Part shown: positions 1 to 6,700 of the stretch, piece after piece
Layout: the number at the start of each line of letters is the position of its first letter
How positions within the stretch are numbered: the first letter of the stretch is position 1
DNA from: Oligoflexia bacterium
GTDB taxonomy: Bacteria > Bdellovibrionota > UBA1018 > CAIMNF01
Length of the DNA stretch: 7,594 bases
NCBI GenBank assembly: GCA_903858975.1
Contig: CAIOKW010000337.1
Span: forward strand, 1-7,594
Direction: 5' to 3'
Notes under the pieces: model-generated
Databases searched by the model: none
The model's input: only the letters and a program-made list of their open reading frames with translations
Told to the model about the DNA's origin: nothing
Position numbers and translations under genes: made by a program

Positions 1-615
1 AAAACCACCTTGTCTTATACCTTGATGGGACATCCTAAGTATGAAGTGCTCTCCGGAAAGATTCTCCTTGATGGTGAAGACATTACCGCGATGAAGCCTG
101 AAGATCGTGCAAGGAAACGCCTCTTTTTAGCGTTCCAGTATCCTGTAGCTATTCCAGGAGTGAGTGTCGCTTCATTCTTACGAGCATCCTTAAAGTCTGT
201 GCGCGGAGCTGAGCTTCAGCCATCGCAGTTTCGTGCCTTGATTAAAGAAGAACTCAAACACTTAAATATTCCAGAAGCATTCATGACTCGTTCATTAAAC
301 GAGGGTTTTAGTGGCGGTGAGAAGAAACGCCTAGAAACCCTGCAGCTTCGCTTACTTCAGCCTAAGATGGCGGTCCTCGATGAGACGGATTCAGGACTTG
401 ATATCGACGCTCTTCGAATTGTTTCTGAAAATCTTCAAACCTACCGCAGTCCCGAACGAGGTATGTTAGTGATCACCCATTATCAACGAATGTTGAACTA
501 CATTAAGCCAGACGTGGTTCATGTCTTCGGAAGCGGCCGCGTGCTTCAGAGTGGCGGCGCTGATCTTGCGCTGAAGCTCGAGGAAAAAGGTTATGAATGG
601 GTAGAGGGTGCCTGA
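1..615 (+). CDS. sufC: SufC, Fe-S cluster assembly ATPase (5' truncated by window edge)
   Basis: Cytosolic ABC-type ATPase of the SufBCD scaffold; ATP hydrolysis drives the rearrangement of SufB and SufD needed for cluster assembly. The reading frame is open from base 1, whose first codons (K-T-T-L-S) look like the end of a Walker A loop (usual form GPNGSGKS/TTL), so roughly the first 35-40 residues lie outside the window. Visible motifs are the Q-loop AFQYP (Q at 136-138), the ABC signature FSGGEKKR (307-330), Walker B MAVLDE (367-384), the D-loop SGLDIDAL and the H-loop TH (His at 478-480), followed by the SufC-typical YQRML-NYIKPD. The 204 visible residues compare with 248 for E. coli SufC. 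The TTG at position 10 is not a real start. The residue after GGEKKR is Leu where relatives usually have Asn. A 6-base gap separates it from sufD. Identification is very secure. Confidence 0.96.
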   Translation, partial: KTTLSYTLMGHPKYEVLSGKILLDGEDITAMKPEDRARKRLFLAFQYPVAIPGVSVASFLRASLKSVRGAELQPSQFRALIKEELKHLNIPEAFMTRSLNEGFSGGEKKRLETLQLRLLQPKMAVLDETDSGLDIDALRIVSENLQTYRSPERGMLVITHYQRMLNYIKPDVVHVFGSGRVLQSGGADLALKLEEKGYEWVEGA

Positions 616-621
616 GCAATC

Positions 622-1416
622 ATGAAAGAGGCAATTCTATTCAAAGATCTAAATCAACTTGAATCGCAAGCGACCCGCGTATCCACACTTGCGGAGCGTG
701 AAGAGAGTAAGTTCGCTTATCATTCGGTTCAGGATGTGAATGGTATTCATGAGTATGAATACGAAGTATCAGACGGTGGGGCGCTTGAGGCTGTTCTTTT
801 CCAAGGGGTTTCGCTTGAACGCGAGGTTTTGATTCGAATTAAAACAAAGCTTGGGAAAAACGCTTCTTTGAAGATCACACTGATTCAAGAAGGCGCATCC
901 AAATCACACATTGAAATCGAATCTGAAATTAAGGGGCAAGGCGCGAAGCTTGAAATTTTTGGTTTGCAAAATGCTAAAGCGAAACAAAAGTTTCTGTTTA
1001 AAGCCAATGCACTTCACTCTGTGCCGCACACCAATAGTGACCTTCAGGTTTGGTCGGTGGCAAGAGATGAGTCCCAATCCATTTTTAATGGCCTCGTGAC
1101 GATTGAACAGACGGCTCCTTTTACCGAAGCCTTTCAAAAGAATAAAAACCTGATTCTTTCAGAGCGGGCTACGATCGATTCTTTTCCAAAGCTTCTCATT
1201 GCTAATGACAACGTAAAGTGTGCTCACGGGAGCAGTACCAGCACGCTTGAGCCAGATCAGTTTTATTATCTTCAAACTCGAGGAATTGATCGAGAGCAGG
1301 CCGAGGCGATGTTAGTGAAGGGGTTTTTAAGGCAAGCTCTGTCATTCATTTCCGACCTGAAGACCAAGAATGAGCTCGAGCTCAAACTTTCGATTCAAGA
1401 AGAGGAATGGTCATGA
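622..1416 (+). CDS. sufD: SufD-like Fe-S cluster assembly scaffold protein, short form
   Basis: Partner of SufB and SufC in the cytosolic SUF scaffold; a beta-helix protein without enzyme activity of its own. The C-terminal third carries the family hallmark: IANDNVKCAHGSS (residues 193-205), in which Cys200 and His202 sit in the usual VKC-HG context (this His matches the one implicated in cluster assembly in E. coli SufD), then FYYLQTRGI and a helical end. The last part resembles the SufB of this same operon: FYYLQTRGI against FYLQARGI, and both contain LELKL near the C terminus, which shows the SufB/SufD paralogy directly. At 264 residues it is far shorter than E. coli SufD (423), lacking most of the N-terminal region, with no sign of a frameshift. 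The ATG lies 6 bases after the sufC stop with only a weak ribosome site. Its end overlaps sufS by ATGA. SufD is preferred over SufB because a true SufB is present downstream. Confidence 0.9.
   Translation: MKEAILFKDLNQLESQATRVSTLAEREESKFAYHSVQDVNGIHEYEYEVSDGGALEAVLFQGVSLEREVLIRIKTKLGKNASLKITLIQEGASKSHIEIESEIKGQGAKLEIFGLQNAKAKQKFLFKANALHSVPHTNSDLQVWSVARDESQSIFNGLVTIEQTAPFTEAFQKNKNLILSERATIDSFPKLLIANDNVKCAHGSSTSTLEPDQFYYLQTRGIDREQAEAMLVKGFLRQALSFISDLKTKNELELKLSIQEEEWS
1400..1406 (+). promoter_or_regulatory. Ribosome binding site deciding the sufS start
   Basis: AAGAGGA lies inside the end of sufD, 6 bases before the ATG at 1413 and directly against the in-frame ATG at 1407. The spacing favours 1413 as the start of sufS. 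This is visible in the sequence; its use is inferred. Confidence 0.6.
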
Positions 1417-2645
1417 ACGAACTCATTCGCCGAGACTTTCCAATATTGTCCCGAGTGATTGATGGTAAGCCACTTTGTTATTTGGATAATGCGGCAACCT
1501 CGCAGCGTCCAAAAAAAGTAGTCGATGCCATTTCAAAGTTCTATTTGGAAACGAATGCGAATGTGCACCGAGGAGTGTACCACCTTTCCCAGGAGGCGAC
1601 CGATGCCTTCGAATCCGTTCGAAGTAAGGTCGTTCGGTTTTTAGGCGCAAGCTCAGAGCGTGAGATTATTTTTACGAAGGGTACGACCGAGGCAATCAAT
1701 TTGATTGCAAGTTCTTTTGGTGAAAGCAATATTCAAGCAGGTGATGTCATTGCAGTGACTCGAATGGAACATCATGCGAACTTTGTACCCTGGCAACAAC
1801 TTGCTAAACGGAAGGGCGCTCGTTTTGAAATTATTGAGCTGACTCCTGAGTTAAGATTAGATCCTAAAGATGTGGATCGCGTTTTAGCATTGAAGCCAAA
1901 AGTACTCGCGGTTTCACTTCTGAGTAATGTGACGGGAGTGACCAATCCGATAGCGTCTTTAGCGTCTCGATTTAAAATGGTGGGCACCACCATTGTAGTG
2001 GATGCTGCACAAGGGATTGCTCACGGTGAAGTCTTTGTTGATCGTCTCGGTCCGATCGATTTCTTAGCATTTTCAGCGCATAAACTTTGTGGACCGACGG
2101 GTGTAGGCGTGCTCTGGGGCCGTGAGGCAATCTTAGATAAAATGCCGCCCTATCAGGTGGGTGGTAACATGATCACTCATGTTTCAGATCTTGATTCTGA
2201 GTGGAATGAATTGCCGCACAAGTTTGAGGCGGGTACCCCAGACATTGCAGGGGTGATTGGCTTAGGGGCTGCGATAGATTATATCGAAACCCAAGGGCGC
2301 ACTCGGATCAATGAATACGAAGAGAAAATCACAGAATATGTGATCCAACAGATTATTGAGATTCCTGGACTGAGGCTTCTTGGGCCCAAAGACCCTCATC
2401 ATCGAGCACCGATTTTCAGTGTTGCCATTGACGGGGTTCATGCTCATGATCTCGCAACCTTTTTAGATATGGAAGGCATCTCGGTTCGTGCAGGACATCA
2501 CTGTGCCCATCCCTTGATGTTTCGATTGGGACTTCCGGCGACCTGTCGTGCGAGTTTTAGTTTTTATAATACCTTTGAGGAAGCCGATCAGCTGATTCGG
2601 GCGCTGAAGGCTGCTCCCGTATTTTTTGCGAGGAAAAAGAAATGA
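1413..2645 (+). CDS. sufS: SufS, cysteine desulfurase (group II)
   Basis: PLP-dependent enzyme that converts L-cysteine to L-alanine and holds the released sulfur as a persulfide for transfer to SufU. Class V aminotransferase fold, 410 residues from this start (E. coli SufS has 406). Visible landmarks are YLDNAATSQRP near the N terminus, NVHRGVYHLS, MEHHANFVPW, the PLP region VVDAAQG, the Schiff-base Lys224 in FSAHKLCGPTG and the catalytic Cys364 in SVRAGHHCAHPLM, followed by the usual RASFSFYNT-EEAD segment. RAGHHC and the short loop around the Cys are typical of SufS rather than IscS. An in-frame ATG lies 6 bases earlier at 1407, but 1413 is preferred: an AAGAGGA ribosome site at 1400-1406 is correctly spaced for 1413 and abuts 1407, and 1413 forms an ATGA overlap with the sufD stop. 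It ends in another ATGA overlap with sufU. Confidence 0.96.
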   Translation: MNELIRRDFPILSRVIDGKPLCYLDNAATSQRPKKVVDAISKFYLETNANVHRGVYHLSQEATDAFESVRSKVVRFLGASSEREIIFTKGTTEAINLIASSFGESNIQAGDVIAVTRMEHHANFVPWQQLAKRKGARFEIIELTPELRLDPKDVDRVLALKPKVLAVSLLSNVTGVTNPIASLASRFKMVGTTIVVDAAQGIAHGEVFVDRLGPIDFLAFSAHKLCGPTGVGVLWGREAILDKMPPYQVGGNMITHVSDLDSEWNELPHKFEAGTPDIAGVIGLGAAIDYIETQGRTRINEYEEKITEYVIQQIIEIPGLRLLGPKDPHHRAPIFSVAIDGVHAHDLATFLDMEGISVRAGHHCAHPLMFRLGLPATCRASFSFYNTFEEADQLIRALKAAPVFFARKKK

Positions 2646-3097
2646 GCTATCGTGACGTGTTCGGAGAAATACTAGCAGATCACCATGAGTCGCCCAGAAA
2701 TTGGGGACTCATCACGGATCCCACCCGAACGGAAAATGGTTTTAATCCTCTGTGTGGGGATAAGATCACTTTGACCTTAAAGCTGAAAGATGGCTCATCG
2801 GATGAGACGCTCGAAAAGTGTACTTTCGAGGGCGAGGGTTGTTCTATTTGTATGGCCTCGGCTAGCATCATGACTGAAATGGTTCAAGGAAAGCATTATA
2901 GTGAAATTTTGAAACTGATCGAAGCGTTTCGCGAAAAAATGCAAGGAGTAGAGGCCGTTGAGGGACTCCCGTCTGATGATGCAGCTGAAGATATCGTAGC
3001 GCTTTATGGAATTAAGCGATTCCCTGTGAGGATCAAATGCGCACTGTTGCCATGGACAACGTTAAAAAAAGGAATGGGAGCTGCTCATGCGGGATGA
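2642..3097 (+). CDS. sufU: SufU, zinc-dependent sulfur acceptor / IscU-like protein
   Basis: Expected to take persulfide sulfur from SufS and pass it to the SufBCD scaffold; the family was once described as a scaffold. It is 151 residues long, like B. subtilis SufU (147) and longer than IscU (about 128). The ligands of the SufU zinc site are visible: Cys38 and Asp40 in NPLCGD, Cys67 in GEGCSIC, and Cys133 in RIKCALLPW. The RIKCA motif and the roughly 65-residue span between Cys67 and Cys133, about 20 longer than in IscU, place it in the SufU type; IscU has a His before the last Cys. Unusually, Cys70 stands where relatives usually have Ser (GCSIS), making a C-x-x-C pair, and Cys60 is a further extra thiol. 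The start overlaps the sufS stop (ATGA) with AGGA 7 bases upstream. The tail overlaps the next gene by 11 bases. Confidence 0.93.
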   Translation: MSYRDVFGEILADHHESPRNWGLITDPTRTENGFNPLCGDKITLTLKLKDGSSDETLEKCTFEGEGCSICMASASIMTEMVQGKHYSEILKLIEAFREKMQGVEAVEGLPSDDAAEDIVALYGIKRFPVRIKCALLPWTTLKKGMGAAHAG

Positions 3098-3392
3098 AGT
3101 GCTTTTAGAATGGTTACACCCAGTTCAGGATCCAGAAATGTTTATTTCGATTGTGGATCTTGGCCTTATTTATGAAGCTGCATTTACGAATGAGAAAAAG
3201 GGAGCGGACGTGAAGATGACGCTCACGAGCCCTCATTGTCCAGTGGCGGATAGTTTTGTCGCGAATGTGAAGAATCGTTTACTTGAGTATCCAGGGATTG
3301 AATCGGCTGAAGTTCAATTAGTGTTTGAACCGAAATGGGATCCGAAAACAATGGCCTCAGATGAAGTAAAAGACCGCCTTGGGATTTGGTGA
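3087..3392 (+). CDS. sufT: SufT-like MIP18/DUF59 family Fe-S maturation factor
   Basis: Small cytosolic protein of the MIP18 (DUF59) family, which helps mature or deliver Fe-S clusters to client proteins. At 101 residues it is a single-domain member. Visible family signatures are DPEMFISIVDLGLIYEA near residues 15-31, the core MTLTSPHCPVADSF with Cys51 (the conserved Cys of the family), and a C-terminal FEPKWDP-x-MASDEVKDRLGIW segment, which is typical of the SUF-operon members. It starts inside sufU with an 11-base overlap. A GGGAG stretch ending at 3080, 6 bases before the ATG, supports this start. Its stop is 3 bases from the sufB ATG. Position inside the SUF cluster supports the SufT name. 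The long N-terminal extension of some SufT proteins is absent. Confidence 0.88.
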   Translation: MRDEVLLEWLHPVQDPEMFISIVDLGLIYEAAFTNEKKGADVKMTLTSPHCPVADSFVANVKNRLLEYPGIESAEVQLVFEPKWDPKTMASDEVKDRLGIW

Positions 3393-3395
3393 AAT

Positions 3396-4820
3396 ATGGA
3401 TTATCAAAATAAAGATTATTCTAAATATGGGTTTGTAACTGACATTGAAGAAGATCGTCTTCCTCCAGGGCTCAGCGAAGATACGGTTCGATTTATTTCT
3501 GCAAAGAAGAATGAACCTGAGTTCATGCTGGAGTATCGCCTCAAAGCATTTCGTACTTGGCAGAAAATGAAGGAGCCCAAGTGGGCGGATGTCTCCTACC
3601 CAGAGATCGATTTTCAGGCCATTACTTATTACTCAGCGCCGAAGCAGCAGAAGAAATTGAATAGCCTAGACGAAGTAGATCCAAAGCTTCTTGAAACTTA
3701 TGAAAAGCTTGGTATTCCGCTACACGAACAGAAAATGTTAGCAGGAGTTGCGGTAGATGCGGTTTTTGACTCAGTTTCGGTGGTGACTACGCAGCGTGAA
3801 GAACTGAAGAAGCATGGAATTATTTTTTGTTCAATTTCAGAGGCACTTCAGGAACATCCAGAGCTGGTGAAAAAGTACTTAGGTTCAGTGGTTCCAATCA
3901 TGGATAACTACTATGCTGCTTTAAATGCTGCTGTATTCAGCGATGGATCCTTTGTTTTCATTCCGAAAGGCGTGAAGTGTCCGCTCGATCTTTCTACTTA
4001 TTTTAGGATCAATGCCCAAGGGACCGGTCAATTTGAGAGAACCCTCATCATCGCAGAAGAGGGTTCAGAGGTCAGTTACATGGAAGGGTGCACGGCGCCC
4101 ATGCGAGATGAGAATCAACTTCATGCTGCAACGGTAGAGCTTGTTGCGCTTGAGGGTGCCACCATCAAGTACACTACGGTTCAGAATTGGTATTCGGGTG
4201 ATGAAAATGGAAAAGGCGGAATTTACAATTTCGTGACCAAACGAGGACTCTGCAAGGGTAAGAATTCTAAGATCTCTTGGACTCAGGTTGAAGTAGGATC
4301 ATCGATTACTTGGAAGTATCCGAGTTGCGTTTTAGAGGGTGACGGTTCAGTGGGTGAATTCTATTCCGTTGCGATTACGAATGAGCGGATGCAGGCTGAT
4401 ACGGGCACCAAAATGATTCATATTGGTAAGAACACAAAGAGCCGCATTCTCTCGAAAGGGATCTCTACGGGGCACGGTAAGAATACTTACCGTGGAGCAG
4501 TAGTGGTGCTTCCTTCAGCAGAAGGTGCCCGCAATCATACCCAGTGCGATTCTTTATTGATTGGCGATCAGTGTGAAGCGAATACAGTTCCATTCATTGA
4601 AGTACGTAATAAGACCGCAGTAGTGGAGCATGAGGCTACCGCTTCCAAAGTAAATGAGGAGCAGCTCTTTTATTTACAGGCTCGAGGAATCGAGGCTGAA
4701 GAAGCCGTGAAACTGATCATTAATGGATATTGCGATGAAGTGTTTAAGCAACTTCCGATGGAGTTTGCACTCGAAGCCAATCGATTGCTTGAGTTGAAGC
4801 TCGAGGGATCGGTCGGGTAA
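3396..4820 (+). CDS. sufB: SufB, Fe-S cluster assembly scaffold protein
   Basis: Central scaffold of the SufBCD complex, on which the Fe-S cluster is thought to be built. It is 474 residues long (E. coli SufB 495). The N terminus has the familiar KYGFVTDIEEDRLPPGLSED and LRLISAKK-like region, here VRFISAKKNEPEFMLEYRLKAF. The beta-helix core contains IPKGVKCPLDLSTYFRI and SYMEGCTAP (Cys232). Near the C terminus are GARNHTQCDSLLIG with Cys384 and VEHEATASK with His412 and Glu413. The spacing Cys384-Glu413 is 29 residues, the same as E. coli Cys405-Glu434, the pair implicated in cluster formation. The ATG follows the sufT stop by 3 bases; possible ribosome sites are GGTGA (close) or GGGA 11 bases upstream. 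In most SUF operons sufB comes before sufC and sufD; here it comes last. A GTG kinase start follows 6 bases after its stop. Confidence 0.97.
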   Translation: MDYQNKDYSKYGFVTDIEEDRLPPGLSEDTVRFISAKKNEPEFMLEYRLKAFRTWQKMKEPKWADVSYPEIDFQAITYYSAPKQQKKLNSLDEVDPKLLETYEKLGIPLHEQKMLAGVAVDAVFDSVSVVTTQREELKKHGIIFCSISEALQEHPELVKKYLGSVVPIMDNYYAALNAAVFSDGSFVFIPKGVKCPLDLSTYFRINAQGTGQFERTLIIAEEGSEVSYMEGCTAPMRDENQLHAATVELVALEGATIKYTTVQNWYSGDENGKGGIYNFVTKRGLCKGKNSKISWTQVEVGSSITWKYPSCVLEGDGSVGEFYSVAITNERMQADTGTKMIHIGKNTKSRILSKGISTGHGKNTYRGAVVVLPSAEGARNHTQCDSLLIGDQCEANTVPFIEVRNKTAVVEHEATASKVNEEQLFYLQARGIEAEEAVKLIINGYCDEVFKQLPMEFALEANRLLELKLEGSVG

Positions 4821-4826
4821 CCAGAC

Positions 4827-5684
4827 GTGAAAACGCTGCGGGTTCCGGGTAAACTTTTCCTGATTGGAGAATACAGTGTGATTGTGGGAGGGCGGGCCGT
4901 TTTAGCAGCCCTGAAGCCTCCTTATATCTATGGTCACAATGCTGAGCCACTTCATGCTCATCCGGATTCACCTCTAGGGCAGTTTCGTACTTCTCATCCG
5001 GAAACCCCTCAGTTTTCATTGATCGAGGGAAGTTTAGGGCCAGGGTTTGGGAGTTCTACCGCTGATTTGATTGCTGGCGCCTATTTTGGAAGTGAAGGCG
5101 AACTCGATTCACTCAGCCTTCAGGATTGGTATCGATCAAAATTTAAAGCCGCAAGTGGCGCAGATCTCGCAGTACAGTTGGATGCTGTTATGAGAGGAGA
5201 GCATGCCTCTCGGAATACGCTGTCTGGGTACGAGCACGGATCTCAGGTACGAACCTTACAAATCAGTGAGTTTGTAAAAGAGCGAATCTTTATTTTGAAA
5301 GGTGCACCTGAAACCAAAATTCGCACGCATGAGGATCTGAAGCTCCAAAGACCCGCGATTAAGCCTGAACGATCCAATCTATTGGTCGATCGTTTCACGG
5401 AGATGCTCTCGGTGGACTCGATGGATGGATTTTCGGTTCTCAGCGAATTTGCAGAATACCTGCATGAGACCGATCGTGAAACGGTTGGGGCCCATAAAAT
5501 AAGAAATGAGCTGAGCTCGCTTCCTGGAGTGCGGGGCGTGAAGGGGTGTGGCGCAGGCTTAAATGATCATTTTATCGTGGCGCTGGATCATGCGGAAGGC
5601 AGTTCGAATTTTAAGAACCTAGAAGAATGCTCGGCTCGATTGGGTCTCAGTATGCTTGGAAGTCTCGGGGATCATTTGTGGTAA
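4827..5684 (+). CDS. GHMP-family kinase, probable phosphomevalonate kinase (compact)
   Basis: Probable second kinase of the lower mevalonate pathway (mevalonate 5-phosphate to 5-diphosphate, ATP-dependent, cytosolic). It is a GHMP kinase by three motifs: PGKLFLIGEYSV at the N terminus, the phosphate loop GPGFGSSTAD (residues 71-80), and the C-terminal glycine motif GCGAGLND (240-247). GEY in motif 1 is typical of phosphomevalonate kinases, whereas mevalonate kinases have GEH. SGADLA (Asp113) matches the family's Asp-containing segment. The next two genes supply the decarboxylase and mevalonate kinase, so this assignment also follows by elimination. At 285 residues it is shorter than usual (about 330 or more), with only about 55 residues between motifs 1 and 2. 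The GTG start is the first usable codon after the sufB stop, in the same frame, 6 bases away, with a weak ribosome site. Membership of the superfamily is sure; substrate is inferred. Confidence 0.78.
   Translation: MKTLRVPGKLFLIGEYSVIVGGRAVLAALKPPYIYGHNAEPLHAHPDSPLGQFRTSHPETPQFSLIEGSLGPGFGSSTADLIAGAYFGSEGELDSLSLQDWYRSKFKAASGADLAVQLDAVMRGEHASRNTLSGYEHGSQVRTLQISEFVKERIFILKGAPETKIRTHEDLKLQRPAIKPERSNLLVDRFTEMLSVDSMDGFSVLSEFAEYLHETDRETVGAHKIRNELSSLPGVRGVKGCGAGLNDHFIVALDHAEGSSNFKNLEECSARLGLSMLGSLGDHLW
5667..5671 (+). promoter_or_regulatory. Ribosome binding site deciding the mvaD start
   Basis: GGGGA near the end of the preceding kinase gene lies 6 bases before the GTG at 5678. This supports the GTG over the upstream in-frame ATG at 5627, for which I see only a purine-rich AAGAA immediately before the codon. 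It implies translation coupled to the upstream gene. Confidence 0.5.
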
Positions 5685-6700
5685 AAGTATTTGCTCCCGT
5701 CAATATTGCTTGGATTAAGTATATGGGCAAGACTGAGGGAGCCCCTACGAATTCATCTTTTTCAATGACGCTAAAGCACCTCGGAACGGAGACGCAAATT
5801 CGGAAGATTTCGAATTCTGATCATCTTTCTTTTAGCTATTCGGCATCTGGATATGTGCCACCGAAGACGGGACAAGAAAAAAGTTACCGGTTTCTCATGA
5901 ATGCTGCCCCCTGGAGTGAGTGTCTTTCTCAGTTCGGATTCCAAAATCAGGCGACGACTGGGACCTTTGAAGTCACGACTCTCAATAATGTTCCCGCCGG
6001 CACGGGGATCGCAACGAGCGCTTCTGGTTTTGCGGCTCTGACGCTTGCATGGTTTGGAATCTTAGTGGGGGATCGCTACCCAGAGTGGTTCTCTCTCTAT
6101 CGTTCGAGTCCAAAACTGAGAGCGGCCATAGCTCGAGTTTCTGCTTTAGGCTCCGGGAGTTCGTGTCGGTCATTTGGAGGCCCCTTTGTTGAGTGGGATC
6201 CCAAAAACGGTGTGAGTGAATTCCACGATGGAATTCAGGATTTTACCGATTTTGTGCTTTTGATCGATTCAGAAACTAAAGAAGTATCCTCAAGTGAAGC
6301 TCATGAGCGGGTGAAGACTTCTCCCTTATTTGAGGGTCGCGTAGAAAGAGCAGACGTGCGCTTAACTCAAGTCAAGAACGCGCTTCGGGAGGGGCATTTG
6401 CAAGTGCTCACGAAAACGGTGCTCGATGAAGCGATCGATATGCATGAGCTGTTTCATACGAGTGAGCCTCCGTTTTCGTATTGGAGAGAGCAAAGTCGAG
6501 TTTGGATCAATCGATTGAGAAATCAAGAGGCAGGCCTACCGACACCGAACGGAATTCTTACCCTGGATGCCGGAGCAAACGTGCATTTGTTTGTTCCGAC
6601 TCATGAGGCTCAGGTGTGGGAAAGCTATTTAGGTACAGTTGATCCGAGCTTAAGGTTTCTCAGCGATCAATCGGGGAAGGGAGCTTTTTATCATGACTAA
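5678..6700 (+). CDS. mvaD: Diphosphomevalonate decarboxylase (MvaD family)
   Basis: ATP-dependent decarboxylation of mevalonate 5-diphosphate to isopentenyl diphosphate, the last step of the pathway; cytosolic GHMP superfamily. It is 340 residues from the GTG start, close to the usual bacterial length. Landmarks are APVNIAWIKYMGK (residues 6-18) followed by PTNSSFSMTL, the phosphate loop NNVPAGTGIATSASGFAA (103-120), GSGSSCRSFGGPFVEW (158-173), the VSSSEAH-x-x-VKTSPLF segment, and the catalytic Asp297 in LTLDAGANVHLFV. The usual KYWGK reads KYMGK here. An in-frame ATG at 5627 would add 17 residues and a 58-base overlap with the kinase before it. The GTG at 5678 is preferred because GGGGA (5667-5671) sits 6 bases before it and the conserved domain begins right after. 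It overlaps the preceding gene by 7 bases and the next by 8. Mevalonate-phosphate decarboxylase activity cannot be ruled out from sequence. Confidence 0.9.
   Translation: MVKVFAPVNIAWIKYMGKTEGAPTNSSFSMTLKHLGTETQIRKISNSDHLSFSYSASGYVPPKTGQEKSYRFLMNAAPWSECLSQFGFQNQATTGTFEVTTLNNVPAGTGIATSASGFAALTLAWFGILVGDRYPEWFSLYRSSPKLRAAIARVSALGSGSSCRSFGGPFVEWDPKNGVSEFHDGIQDFTDFVLLIDSETKEVSSSEAHERVKTSPLFEGRVERADVRLTQVKNALREGHLQVLTKTVLDEAIDMHELFHTSEPPFSYWREQSRVWINRLRNQEAGLPTPNGILTLDAGANVHLFVPTHEAQVWESYLGTVDPSLRFLSDQSGKGAFYHD

Noticed and set aside
911..1099. Short + strand open frame inside sufD in another frame
   Set aside because: It is fully contained in sufD, has no ribosome site of note, and no recognisable protein pattern.
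904..1137. Open frame on the - strand inside sufD
   Set aside because: It lies wholly within a confident gene, shows no recognisable motif, and is a shadow of the sufD codons. The same applies to the other minus-strand frames at 1423-1729, 1772-1993, 2262-2447, 2680-2871, 4744-5019, 5982-6173 and 7144-7329.
1371..1384. Perfect 14-base palindrome TGAGCTCGAGCTCA
   Set aside because: It encodes the NELEL part of sufD. By simple probability about one such palindrome every two windows of this size is expected, and it sits inside a gene with no link to a start or stop.
1407..1412. Earlier ATG for sufS
   Set aside because: The ribosome site AAGAGGA touches it directly, whereas it is well spaced for the ATG at 1413. 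It would add only Met-Val, so the effect is trivial.
4821..4826. Possible operon boundary between sufB and the kinase gene
   Set aside because: Only 6 bases separate the genes, with no hairpin, T-run or promoter-like pair nearby that I can see, so the change in function does not mark a transcription boundary.
5627..5677. Earlier ATG extending the decarboxylase by 17 residues
   Set aside because: The added residues do not resemble the family N terminus, the overlap with the kinase gene would be 58 bases, and a good GGGGA site precedes the GTG at 5678.
6217..6237. Inverted repeat with 9-base arms (TGAATTCCA / TGGAATTCA) and a 3-base loop
   Set aside because: It lies in the middle of the decarboxylase gene and has no T-run after it, so it is not a terminator; one such match by chance in this length is not surprising.
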